Of a stretch of 64,000 nucleotides of DNA, positions 34,745-42,708 are shown piece after piece. The stretch spans positions 1 through 64,000 of the forward strand of contig NZ_PHHD01000001.1 of the NCBI RefSeq assembly GCF_002813445.1, in the 5' to 3' direction. Positions within the stretch are counted from its first letter, which is position 1. Each line of letters opens with the position of its first letter. The notes under the pieces were generated by a model. The model saw only the letters and a list, made by a program, of their open reading frames with translations. It was not told the DNA's origin and searched no databases. The stretch is from Pseudomonas tolaasii NCPPB 2192 (lineage in GTDB: Bacteria; Pseudomonadota; Gammaproteobacteria; Pseudomonadales; Pseudomonadaceae). The position numbers were made by a program, and so were the translations under genes.

Positions 34745-34927
34745 ATGACCGATACCCTCCCCGACGCCCCCGACGCCGCCGTACTCGATGCAGCCTTGCA
34801 GATGATCGACGTCTGGAACCGCCTCAGTGCCGACAAACAAGCCGTGTTGCTCGAGCGCTTCGGCACCCAGGAAAACGCCCTGGCCGCGCTGGTGACCACC
34901 CAATTGCTGACCCCACCACAGCCCTGA
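34745..34927 (+). CDS. 60-residue hypothetical protein
   Basis: The start at 34745 (MTDTLPDAPDAAVLDAALQM) gives a 60-residue acidic helical protein with the segment VWNRLSADKQAVLLERFGTQ. No known domain is recognised. Its codon usage and amphipathic helices look genuine. It sits between the 34686-34720 hairpin and an MFS transporter gene. Confidence 0.5.
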   Translation: MTDTLPDAPDAAVLDAALQMIDVWNRLSADKQAVLLERFGTQENALAALVTTQLLTPPQP

Positions 34928-35031
34928 CACCTTTCTGATCCGACGTTTTTGCGTTTTCCCGCCCTACAGAGGCCAAAGCACCGGTATCATTAGCAGCCTA
35001 TCTTTACCTGCTGCAACAGTGGACCTCTCCC

Positions 35032-36228
35032 ATGCCAGATACCCAGCGCCCCATGGCGGTCACGCTGCAAGTCGTTTCCATCGTGCTGTTTACCTTTATC
35101 GGCTACCTCAATATCGGCATCCCCTTGGCCGTGTTACCCGGCTATGTGCACAGCCAGCTGGGGTATGGCGCAGTCATCGCAGGCCTGGTGATCAGCGTGC
35201 AATACCTGGCGACCCTGCTGAGCCGTCCCTACGCCGGCAAAATCATCGACAACCTGGGCTGTAAGCGCGCGGTGCTGATCGGTTTGGTCGGTTGCGGCCT
35301 GAGTGGCGTGTTCATGTTGCTGGCATCGTGGTTTTCCGGCATGCCGGCCGCCAGCCTGACCTGCCTGTTGATTGGCCGGCTGGTGTTGGGCAGTGCGGAA
35401 AGCCTGGTGGGCTCGGGCGCTATCGGCTGGGGCATCGGCCGGGTTGGCGCCGCGAATACCGCCAAGGTGATCTCCTGGAACGGCATCGCCAGCTATGGCG
35501 CGCTGGCCGTCGGTGCGCCTTTGGGGGTATTGCTGGTCAGCCACTTGGGGCTGTGGAGCATGGGGGTCAGCATTATTTTGCTGGCCTTGCTCGGCCTGGC
35601 GCTGGCCTGGCGCAAAGAGGCCACGCCGATCGTGGTCGGCGTGCGCCTGCCATTCCTGAACGTACTGGGCCGAGTGCTGCCCCACGGCTGCGCGCTGGCG
35701 CTGGGCTCGATTGGCTTTGGCACCATCGCCACCTTCATTACCCTGTATTACACCACCCAGCACTGGGACAACGCGGTGTGGGCCCTGAGCCTGTTCGGCG
35801 CCAGCTTTATCGGTGCGCGGCTGCTGTTCGGTAACCTGATCAACCGCATTGGCGGCTTTCGCGTGGCCATTGCGTGCCTGACGGTAGAAATTCTCGGCCT
35901 GTTGCTGTTGTGGCTGGCGCCGGACGCCAACCTGGCACTGGCCGGTGCGGCGCTGAGCGGCTTTGGCTTTTCCCTGGTGTTTCCGGCATTGGGGGTGGAG
36001 GCGGTCAACCTGGTGCCCGCCTCCAGCCGTGGCGCGGCGGTGGGGGCTTATTCGCTGTTTATCGATTTGTCGCTGGGCATCACCGGCCCGCTGGCCGGGG
36101 CGGTAGCGGCAGGTTTCGGCTTTGCGTCGATCTTCCTGTTCGCCGCCCTCGCCGCGTGCGGCGGCTTGCTGCTGAGCGTGTACCTGTACCGCCAGGCACC
36201 CAAAGCCCGCGAGGCGCGCGGCGCCTAG
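35032..36228 (+). CDS. MFS transporter, YhhS-like
   Basis: A 398-residue major-facilitator protein with 12 predicted helices. The loop 2-3 motif is RPYAGKIIDNLGCKRAV, and an arginine-bearing repeat (GNLINRIGGFRVA) appears in the second half. The family includes glyphosate- and arabinose-exporting proteins; the substrate is unknown. It overlaps the 3' end of convergent arfB by four bases. Confidence 0.85.
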   Translation: MPDTQRPMAVTLQVVSIVLFTFIGYLNIGIPLAVLPGYVHSQLGYGAVIAGLVISVQYLATLLSRPYAGKIIDNLGCKRAVLIGLVGCGLSGVFMLLASWFSGMPAASLTCLLIGRLVLGSAESLVGSGAIGWGIGRVGAANTAKVISWNGIASYGALAVGAPLGVLLVSHLGLWSMGVSIILLALLGLALAWRKEATPIVVGVRLPFLNVLGRVLPHGCALALGSIGFGTIATFITLYYTTQHWDNAVWALSLFGASFIGARLLFGNLINRIGGFRVAIACLTVEILGLLLLWLAPDANLALAGAALSGFGFSLVFPALGVEAVNLVPASSRGAAVGAYSLFIDLSLGITGPLAGAVAAGFGFASIFLFAALAACGGLLLSVYLYRQAPKAREARGA

Positions 36229-36638
36229 AAGTCGACCTTGCCGCGCCCGGCCTTGATAGTGCCGCGTTTGGTTTTCGATTCCAGGCGGCGCTTTTTTGAA
36301 CCCAGGGTGGGCTTGGTCGGGCGGCGCTTCTTCTCGACCTTGGTGGCGCTGAGGATCAACTCCACCAGGCGCTCCAGCGCATCCGCGCGGTTCTGTTCCT
36401 GGGTCCGGTATTGCTGGGCCTTGAGCACCAGCACGCCTTCGCTGGTGATGCGGCTGTCGCGCAACGCCAGCAGCCGCTCCTTGTAAAACTCCGGCAGCGA
36501 CGACGCGGGAATATCAAACCGCAGGTGCACCGCACTCGACACCTTGTTGACGTTCTGCCCGCCGGCCCCCTGGGCGCGGATGGCGGTCAGCTCGATTTCG
36601 GCATCGGGCAGGTGCACGTTGTTGGAAATCACCAGCAT
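36225..36638 (-). CDS. arfB: Peptidyl-tRNA hydrolase ArfB (YaeJ), ribosome rescue
   Basis: A 137-residue protein with the catalytic GGQ motif (AIRAQGAGGQNVNKVSSAV) and a long basic C-terminal tail (KKRRPTKPTLGSKKRRLESK) that enters the empty mRNA channel of stalled ribosomes. It frees nascent chains on non-stop ribosomes without tmRNA. The start at 36638 (MLVISNNVHL) matches the family; the upstream in-frame extension is not conserved-looking. Confidence 0.93.
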   Translation of the reverse strand: MLVISNNVHLPDAEIELTAIRAQGAGGQNVNKVSSAVHLRFDIPASSLPEFYKERLLALRDSRITSEGVLVLKAQQYRTQEQNRADALERLVELILSATKVEKKRRPTKPTLGSKKRRLESKTKRGTIKAGRGKVDF

Positions 36639-36703
36639 GAGCCACGGGATCCTCGTAAAGATGGCCAAGGATACGCGAATGCGCCAGGTGCGGCCTCTCA
36701 AAC

Positions 36704-36728
36704 AAAAAACCCGGCACGCGGCCGGGTT
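36704..36728 (-). terminator. aroP terminator
   Basis: The stem AACCCGGC / GCCGGGTT (36708-36728) with a 5-base loop, followed on the minus strand by six T. Confidence 0.88.
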
Positions 36729-36748
36729 TGTTCAACACACTCAATCGA

Positions 36749-38170
36749 TCACTTCACCGTGGAAGCTGCCGCATCAAGTACACCCTGCGCGCCGCGCCTG
36801 TTCTTGATCAGGTAGCACACCCACATGAACGCCACCCACACCGGAATGGCGTACACCGAGATCTGAATCCCCGGAATCATCAACATGATCACCAGGATAA
36901 ACACCACGAACGCGAGGCAGATGTAGTTGCCGTACGGGTACCACAGCGCCTTGAACAGCGGCACCTGGCCGGTGCGCTGCATGTGCTGACGGAACTTGAA
37001 GTGGGAGAAACTGATCATCGCCCAGTTGATCACCAGGGTCGCCACCACCAGCGACATCAGCAGTTCCAGCGCGTGCTGCGGGATCCAGTAGTTCATCAGC
37101 ACCGCCACCAGCGTCACCGCTGCCGACGCGAGAATCGAACGCACGGGCACGCCGCGCTTGTCGATCTTCGCCAGCGCACTCGGCGCGTCGCCCTGCTCGG
37201 CCATGCCCAGCAGCATGCGGCTGTTGCAGTAGGTGCCGCTGTTGTATACCGACAGTGCCGCCGTCAACACCACGAAGTTGAGGATGTGCGCGGCGGTGTT
37301 GCTGCCCAGCATCGAGAACACTTGCACGAACGGGCTGCCGCTGTAGGCGTCGCCGGACGCATTGAGGGTGGTCAACAGGCTGTCCCATGGCGTCAGCGAC
37401 AACAGCACCACCAGGGCGCCGATGTAGAAAATCAGGATGCGGTAGATCACCTGGTTGATCGCTTTCGGGATCACAGTGCGTGGCTGGTCAGCCTCGGCTG
37501 CCGTGAAACCGAGCATTTCCAGGCCGCCGAACGAGAACATGATGATCGCCATTGCCATCACCAGGCCGCCGACGCCATGGGGGAAGAAACCGCCGTGGTC
37601 CCACAGGTTGCTGACCGAGGCTTGCGGGCCGCCGCTGCCGCTGACCAGCAGGTAGCTGCCCAGGGCAATCATGCCGACGATGGCCACCACCTTGATGATG
37701 GCAAACCAGAATTCGGCTTCACCGAACACTTTGACGTTGGCCAGGTTGATCAGGTTGATCAGCACGAAGAACGCCGCCGCCGAGACCCAGGTCGGGATCT
37801 CCGGCCACCAGTAGTGCACGTATTTGCCGACAGCCGTCAGTTCCGACATGCCCACCAGAATGTACAGAATCCAGCAGTTCCAGCCCGACAGGAAGCCGGC
37901 GAAACCGCCCCAGTACTTGTGGGCAAAGTGGCTGAAGGAACCGGCCACCGGCTCTTCAACGATCATTTCGCCCAGCTGGCGCATGATCATGAAGGCGATA
38001 AAGCCGCAGATGGCATAGCCCAGGATCATCGACGGGCCGGCGGATTTGAGCACGCCTGCCGAGCCCAGGAACAGGCCGGTGCCGATGGCGCCGCCCAGGG
38101 CGATCAACTGGATATGCCGGTTTTTCAGGCCGCGTTTCAGCTCGCCTGAAGAGGAATGGGTTCCACTCAT
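36749..38170 (-). CDS. aroP: Aromatic amino-acid permease AroP
   Basis: A 473-residue APC-superfamily permease with 12 helices. The N-terminus LKRGLKNRHIQLIALGGAIG and segments VEEPVAGSFSHFA, VGKYVHYWWPEIPTWVSAAA and TAALSVYNSGTYCNSRML are very close to E. coli AroP as I remember it. It imports phenylalanine, tyrosine and tryptophan with protons. The start at 38170 (MSGTHSSSGE) has only a weak GAGA site. TyrR-like boxes lie in the shared region with the divergent peptide gene, which would suit control by PhhR. Confidence 0.88.
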   Translation of the reverse strand: MSGTHSSSGELKRGLKNRHIQLIALGGAIGTGLFLGSAGVLKSAGPSMILGYAICGFIAFMIMRQLGEMIVEEPVAGSFSHFAHKYWGGFAGFLSGWNCWILYILVGMSELTAVGKYVHYWWPEIPTWVSAAAFFVLINLINLANVKVFGEAEFWFAIIKVVAIVGMIALGSYLLVSGSGGPQASVSNLWDHGGFFPHGVGGLVMAMAIIMFSFGGLEMLGFTAAEADQPRTVIPKAINQVIYRILIFYIGALVVLLSLTPWDSLLTTLNASGDAYSGSPFVQVFSMLGSNTAAHILNFVVLTAALSVYNSGTYCNSRMLLGMAEQGDAPSALAKIDKRGVPVRSILASAAVTLVAVLMNYWIPQHALELLMSLVVATLVINWAMISFSHFKFRQHMQRTGQVPLFKALWYPYGNYICLAFVVFILVIMLMIPGIQISVYAIPVWVAFMWVCYLIKNRRGAQGVLDAAASTVK

Positions 38171-38209
38171 GAAAAGGGTCTCACGCAAGGTTTGATGATG
38201 TGAATGCAC

Positions 38210-38816
38210 GTTGCTGCCATGAATCTCGACTCAAGCAGCGCCGCTCAAACCCCAGCGCAGGCACCAGGAGTACAGCGTTTTTCTAAGGGTCATGCGTCAC
38301 CTGTTTGTTTTTATCTGTGACGAAATCGAACCCGTCTGGCTCGTGGCTAGGCGGAGTGATCAGGGCTTGATACACCCTGGGTCTTGGCCTTTTGCGTGGG
38401 TACGCAAGGGGGTCACAGTAAAACGCGGCGCATTGTACACCGCTCGACAGCTTCGGGACGCACCCCAAAGGTGCACACAGCAATCTGTCAGGCATTCCTT
38501 ACGGCGAGCTACGCCTCAATAATGTGGCGACTTTCCCGTAAATTAATCGTTACAGCACGGAAAATAAGCGTTACAGCCGAAGTTAATTCATCAGAAAACG
38601 GAAAAATGTCAGTAGGAAGTTTCCGACAGATTGCTCGCTATAGCGTGTTGTTTTTTCTGAATAAAAATCCGCGGTGAAAAAACAGAACAAAAAATCCAAA
38701 TGAGACCGTGTCAATAAATATTTTGCATTCATAAACGCACTCTCCTAGGTTCTTTCACTTGCCAGCGAAGCCCGTTGGCAAGCCGTTCTCAAACACCGTC
38801 CTCTAGGAGATACACC
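38210..38816. promoter_or_regulatory. 607-bp divergent region between aroP and the peptide/M29 unit
   Basis: The second half (about 38520-38760) is clearly A+T-rich against its surroundings. It contains two TyrR-like boxes (38537-38554, 38558-38575), a possible sigma-70 pair TTGCAT (38723-38728) with TAGGTT 17 bases later, and a stem CTTGCCA / TGGCAAG (38758-38782) in what would be the leader of the peptide gene. No supported coding frame is seen apart from weak short ORFs. Confidence 0.55.
38537..38575. promoter_or_regulatory. Tandem TyrR/PhhR-box candidates
   Basis: CGTAAATTAATCGTTACA (38537-38554) matches the TyrR-type TGTAAA-N6-TTTACA pattern with two mismatches. A weaker second copy (CGGAAA-N6-GTTACA, 38558-38575) follows with a 21-base offset, i.e. 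two helical turns. Confidence 0.45.
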
Positions 38817-38954
38817 ATGCAAGCACTGGAAAACGACCTGGAAACCGAACTGCAACTCGACGATTGGTTTGAAGCGCCGACCCACGAGGCCGCCGTTGAA
38901 ATGATGCAAGCCGACGCCGTTGTGCCGTTTGGCACCGCGATGTGGCCTTTCTAA
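38817..38954 (+). CDS. 45-residue acidic peptide ending Met-Trp-Pro-Phe (precursor-like)
   Basis: An ATG at 38817 follows CTAGGAGATACACC, a strong site. The 45-codon product begins MQALENDLETELQLDDWFEA: an acidic, amphipathic helix-like first two thirds with Leu and Glu/Asp repeats. It ends in a short non-acidic segment, DAVVPFGTAMWPF. This leader-plus-core look is typical of ribosomally made peptide precursors, though I see no maturase such as a radical SAM, ATP-grasp or YcaO enzyme nearby. The next gene, 73 bases on, encodes an M29-aminopeptidase-like protein. It could alternatively be a simple small regulatory or chaperone-like protein. It is not recognised as a named family. Confidence 0.6.
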   Translation: MQALENDLETELQLDDWFEAPTHEAAVEMMQADAVVPFGTAMWPF

Positions 38955-39027
38955 CACCCGACAGGCATCCGGCAGGTGCTGTGCACGGCACCTGCCCCCT
39001 TACCCAAGGCACAGAAGGACACCCGTC

Positions 39028-39987
39028 ATGGACAAGGCCCGCGCCGTCGAACACTTTCTCTACTACCTGGCCCATCACCCGGCCCTCAACGGCCTGACCC
39101 GCCCCACCGTGCTGCTGGGCCACACCGAGCGCTACGACGCCATCGCCCAGGCCATCACCCAGGGCAGCGCCGCCCGCTTCAACTTCCAGCTCAAGCGCCT
39201 GGACCTCACACCCACCGACACCCTGGCCCAAGCCATCGAGGCCAGCGACCTGTACCTGTTTCTCTATGATTCCTCGACCCTGCCCAACCCGCGCGCCGAA
39301 GGCCCGGACTTTGTCCGCGCCCTGCAAGGCGTGATGGCCGAACACTGGAAAAAATCCCTGCTGTTCAAGGATTACGGCGACTACTTCTACGACACCTTCA
39401 GCGTCGAACCGCAGCGCATCGCCGACCTCAACGCCACGCTGATCCGGCGCATGTCCCAGGCCAACGTGCTGAGCTTTACCGACAAGCACGGCTCGCGCCT
39501 CGAGGCGCCGCTGAGCAGCATCAAGAAGTGGACCAATATCAACGGCGTCGGCAACCACGACCTGGCGCCCGGCGAGATCGCCACCCACAGCGAAGCCATC
39601 AATGGCCAGGTGCGTTTCGTCGGCACCTTCCTCAGCACCATCCCGTTTGCGCGCAAATACGGCGTGCTGCAATCACCGCTGGAGTTGTGGATCGAAAACT
39701 CGACCATCTGCAGCGTGGCCAGCGACGTGCCGGGGTTGGCGGATGACTTCAACAAATATTTGAATGCCAACCCGTCAAATCGCCGCGTCGAAGAATTGGG
39801 GATTGGTACCAATGAAGGCGTGAAGGATTTGTATGCGCGCAATGCCGGCTTTGAAGAGCGCCATTGCGGTTTGCATCTGGGCTTGGGCGGCGGGCAGAAA
39901 GGCAGCCACCACCTGGACCTTATCTTTGCCAGCGGGGTGTTGGCGCTGGATGACAAGCCGGTGTTTGATGGGCGGTTTGCGTTTTAG
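39028..39987 (+). CDS. M29 aminopeptidase T-like / NicX-fold metalloprotein
   Basis: A 319-residue soluble protein, start at 39028 behind AGAAGGA. The C-terminal half carries the pattern of the aminopeptidase T (M29) superfamily: LELWIENSTICSV, EELGIGTNEGVKDLY, then HCGLHLGLGGGQKGSHHLDL, containing the His/His/Asp residues expected for metal binding. The N-terminal half (residues 1-170) is less conserved-looking. The superfamily includes true aminopeptidases and Fe-dependent ring-cleaving dioxygenases such as NicX, so either chemistry is possible. It is probably cotranscribed with the 45-residue peptide gene. A REP doublet follows. The substrate is unknown; cleavage of the neighbouring peptide or of an aromatic compound are the two obvious ideas. 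Confidence 0.7.
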   Translation: MDKARAVEHFLYYLAHHPALNGLTRPTVLLGHTERYDAIAQAITQGSAARFNFQLKRLDLTPTDTLAQAIEASDLYLFLYDSSTLPNPRAEGPDFVRALQGVMAEHWKKSLLFKDYGDYFYDTFSVEPQRIADLNATLIRRMSQANVLSFTDKHGSRLEAPLSSIKKWTNINGVGNHDLAPGEIATHSEAINGQVRFVGTFLSTIPFARKYGVLQSPLELWIENSTICSVASDVPGLADDFNKYLNANPSNRRVEELGIGTNEGVKDLYARNAGFEERHCGLHLGLGGGQKGSHHLDLIFASGVLALDDKPVFDGRFAF

Positions 39988-40017
39988 GCACAGACTTCAT
40001 GAACAATGGAGATCAAG

Positions 40018-40104
40018 TGTGGGAGCTGGCTTGCCTGCGATGCAGGCACCTCGGTTTGTCAGGCAGACTAGGGTGATGCCATCGCAGGCAAGCCAGCACC
40101 CACA
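40018..40104. repeat. REP doublet (REPIN), slightly degenerate
   Basis: TGTGGGAGCTGGCTTGCCTG and an inverted partner with one change (CCAGCACCCACA), between the M29-like gene and rluB. Confidence 0.87.
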
Positions 40105-40130
40105 CTTGAATGCATTTCAAATTCGATGCA

Positions 40131-40160
40131 AAAAAAAACGCCAACCCGAGGGTTGGCGTT
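40131..40160 (-). terminator. rluB terminator
   Basis: The stem AACGCCAACC / GGTTGGCGTT (40137-40160) is followed on the minus strand by eight T; T residues also follow on the plus side. Confidence 0.9.
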
Positions 40161-40178
40161 TTTTATGCCGCCGCTAAA

Positions 40179-41390
40179 TCACTGCGGCTTCTTGCGACCA
40201 AAACCCGGGCGCTGACCGGAACCGGCCGGAGCGCCGCGGCGCTTGCCCGACGGCTCGTCCGCCACCAGTTTCGGGCCAGGACGCTTGTTCGCCGCCGGCT
40301 TGGCCGGGCGCTTGGTGCTGGCGTTGTCAGCCGGGCGATCGCTTTCACCGCGGTTGCTGCGACCACCGGCCGGCGCTGGACGCGGCGCACGTGGAGCGCG
40401 CTCGCCTTCCTGGCGGGACGGCGCGGTTGGGCGACGCTCGCCTTCAATCTGCGGCTCACGGGAGATGCGACCGCCGGTTGCCGGTGCATTCAGCGCCGGG
40501 CGCAGGGTACGGGCGACGCGCTCGGTGCGCGGCACAGGACGCGACGATTTACGCTGCATACGCTCAAGCTTGTCTTTGCTCTTGGCGTTCATCTGCGGCA
40601 TCGCGACCGGCGTCAGGCCCACTTCGGCACTGAGGATGTCGACTTCGTACTGGCTCATTTCGCGCCAGCGGCCCATCGGCAGGTCGGAGTTCAGGAACAC
40701 CGGGCCGAAACGCACGCGCTTGAGGCGGCTGACCACCAGGCCCTGGGATTCCCACAGGCGACGCACTTCACGGTTACGGCCTTCCATCACCACGCAGTGG
40801 TACCAGTGGTTGAAACCTTCGCCGCCTGGCGCCTGCTTGATGTCGGTGAACCTGGCCGGGCCGTCTTCCAGCACCACGCCGGCCTTCAAACGCTCGATCA
40901 TCTCGTCGTCAACTTCGCCACGTACACGCACGGCGTATTCACGGTCCATCTCGTAGGACGGGTGCATCAGGCGGTTGGCCAGCTCACCGTCGGTGGTGAA
41001 CATCAGCAACCCGGTGGTGTTGATGTCCAGACGACCGATGTTGATCCAGCGGCCTTCTTTGGGCTTGGGCATCTTGTCGAACACGGTCGGACGGCCTTCC
41101 GGGTCGTCACGGGTGCAGATCTCGCCGTCCGGCTTGTTGTACATGATCACGCGGCGCACCGATTCGGCGGCCTCTTCACGCTTGATGACCTTGCCATCAA
41201 TGGTGATTGCATCGTGCAGATCGACGCGCTGGCCGAGGGTAGCCTCGACGCCGTTGACCTTGATGCGCTTCTGGGTGATCCAGGCTTCGACGTCGCGGCG
41301 CGAGCCCACGCCGATACGGGCCAGCACCTTTTGCAGTTTTTCGCCTGCTGGGCCGATTTCCTGGCTGTCGTTCTGGTCTTGGTCGTTCAT
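40179..41390 (-). CDS. rluB: 23S rRNA pseudouridine(2605) synthase RluB
   Basis: A 403-residue protein with an S4 RNA-binding domain (GEKLQKVLARIGVGSRRDVE) and an RsuA/RluB catalytic domain with the active Asp in GRLDINTTGLLMFTTDGE. From about residue 255 there is a long, low-complexity basic tail rich in Arg, Pro and Gly (EGERAPRAPRPAPAGGRSNR and similar), longer than in E. coli RluB and probably RNA-binding. The start is ATG at 41390 behind GGGAGGT; the frame-opening GTG lies within that site. It is next to scpB, as in many gammaproteobacteria. Confidence 0.93.
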   Translation of the reverse strand: MNDQDQNDSQEIGPAGEKLQKVLARIGVGSRRDVEAWITQKRIKVNGVEATLGQRVDLHDAITIDGKVIKREEAAESVRRVIMYNKPDGEICTRDDPEGRPTVFDKMPKPKEGRWINIGRLDINTTGLLMFTTDGELANRLMHPSYEMDREYAVRVRGEVDDEMIERLKAGVVLEDGPARFTDIKQAPGGEGFNHWYHCVVMEGRNREVRRLWESQGLVVSRLKRVRFGPVFLNSDLPMGRWREMSQYEVDILSAEVGLTPVAMPQMNAKSKDKLERMQRKSSRPVPRTERVARTLRPALNAPATGGRISREPQIEGERRPTAPSRQEGERAPRAPRPAPAGGRSNRGESDRPADNASTKRPAKPAANKRPGPKLVADEPSGKRRGAPAGSGQRPGFGRKKPQ

Positions 41391-41534
41391 CTTAAGCACC
41401 TCCCGGTGGGTCGATTCAGGCGTGGCCTGAAGAGTGTTGAAAGCGTGGCGTTTGGCGAATACGTCGCCAAAGGGTCGCGAATCATACGCGCATGCCGCGC
41501 GTTGCGCATCAGAGACTAGTCGATTAATAGCGGC

Positions 41535-41726
41535 TCATTTGCTTTTCCGCCGACCGGTGGCGCCCAGGGCCAGCAGGCGCAGTTCGGCTTCGGCCAGGAC
41601 AGTGCGTTTGTCGGCTTTGTCGAGTTTCTTCCACGCACGGATTTCGCGCTTGCTGCGGCCACAGCCCACGCAGATGTCATCGGTGAATTTGCAGATGCTG
41701 ATGCAGGGGTCTTTGGTTGAACTCAT
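41535..41726 (-). CDS. DUF1289 protein with four-cysteine motif
   Basis: A 63-residue protein, start at 41726 behind AGGGAGAAAAT. Cysteines in DPCISICKFTDDICVGCGRS are characteristic of the DUF1289 (Fe-S or zinc-binding-like) family, followed by a helical basic stretch. Function unknown. It lies between rluB and scpB on the same strand and may be cotranscribed with scpAB. Confidence 0.85.
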   Translation of the reverse strand: MSSTKDPCISICKFTDDICVGCGRSKREIRAWKKLDKADKRTVLAEAELRLLALGATGRRKSK

Positions 41727-41763
41727 ATTTTCTCCCTGACAATAGAGATCAAAATGGATCGAG

Positions 41764-42696
41764 TTAATCATCAAGCTGGTGGCGCTCGGCCTCGATGGCC
41801 TCGGCCAGCGCGCGGGCTTCGTCTTCTTCGTCGCTCAGCGGCGGCTGTTCGAGGGCGGCGACGGCGGCCAGGAGTTTTTCGCGGGCTTGTGCAACGCCAA
41901 GAATGTCTTCTTCGGGCTCCGGCTCCACTTCGACGTCTGCCTCAACCTCAACGTTCACCCCGATTTCAGGTTCAACTGCACCCTCACGCAGCAAATCATC
42001 AAAGTCGGTCTTGATGCCCTGCTCCATATCGTCCAGTTCAAGCAGCAAGGTATGGAAGCTGGTTTCGTCCTTCGGTTCTTCCGGCTCGGCGCTGGCGTCG
42101 GCCAGTTCCTGCAGGCCTTGCGGCACCGGCGCGTCGTCGAAATCCAGCACCGGCTCGGCTTCCATCTCGCGCAACTCGGCAAGCGGCGGCAGGTCGTCGA
42201 GGTTTTTCAGGTTGAAGTGGTCGAGAAACACCTTGGTGGTGGCAAACATCGCCGGTTTGCCGGGCACGTCGCGGTAGCCGACGATGCGGATCCACTCGCG
42301 CTCCAGCAGGGTTTTGACGATATGGCTGTTGACCGCCACGCCCCGCACGTCCTCGATTTCGCCCCGGGTGATCGGCTGGCGATAAGCGATCAGCGCCATC
42401 GTTTCCAGCATCGCCCGTGAATAGCGCTGCGGGCGTTCTTCCCACAGGCGGCCGACCCACGGGGAAAATTTCTCACGGATCTGCAGGCGATAACCCGACG
42501 CCACTTCGCGCAATTCAAAGGCGCGGCCCTCGCAGGACTTGCGCAGAATCTCCAGCGCCTTCTTGAACACCGGCGGCTCGGGGCGCTCGGCCTCTTCAAA
42601 CAGTTCGAACAGGCGCTCCAACGATTGCGGTTTACCCGAGGCCAGGAGAAAGGCTTCCAGCAACGGCGCCAGTTCGCGGGGTTCAGTCAAATTCAT
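41764..42696 (-). CDS. scpB: Segregation and condensation protein B
   Basis: A 310-residue protein. The N-terminal two thirds is the paired winged-helix ScpB domain (LEAFLLASGKPQSLERLFEL, MLETMALIAYRQPITRGEIE, VRGVAVNSHIVKTLLEREWI). It partners ScpA and SMC-type ATPases in chromosome organisation. From about residue 185 the protein has a long acidic Glu/Asp/Val tail, which makes it much longer than Bacillus ScpB (about 200 residues). The gene is 12 bases downstream of scpA. Confidence 0.93.
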   Translation of the reverse strand: MNLTEPRELAPLLEAFLLASGKPQSLERLFELFEEAERPEPPVFKKALEILRKSCEGRAFELREVASGYRLQIREKFSPWVGRLWEERPQRYSRAMLETMALIAYRQPITRGEIEDVRGVAVNSHIVKTLLEREWIRIVGYRDVPGKPAMFATTKVFLDHFNLKNLDDLPPLAELREMEAEPVLDFDDAPVPQGLQELADASAEPEEPKDETSFHTLLLELDDMEQGIKTDFDDLLREGAVEPEIGVNVEVEADVEVEPEPEEDILGVAQAREKLLAAVAALEQPPLSDEEDEARALAEAIEAERHQLDD

Positions 42697-42708
42697 CGAT
42701 TCAGCTCT

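Noticed and set aside
38384..38677. 97-codon plus-strand frame in the aroP/peptide divergent region
   Set aside because: No ribosome site, mixed composition, overlaps the TyrR-like boxes and looks like chance. The 45-codon frame further on is far better supported.
38740..38790. Sigma-54 promoter before the 45-residue peptide gene
   Set aside because: The only GG/GC doublets are 11 bases apart rather than 10 and flanking consensus is poor.
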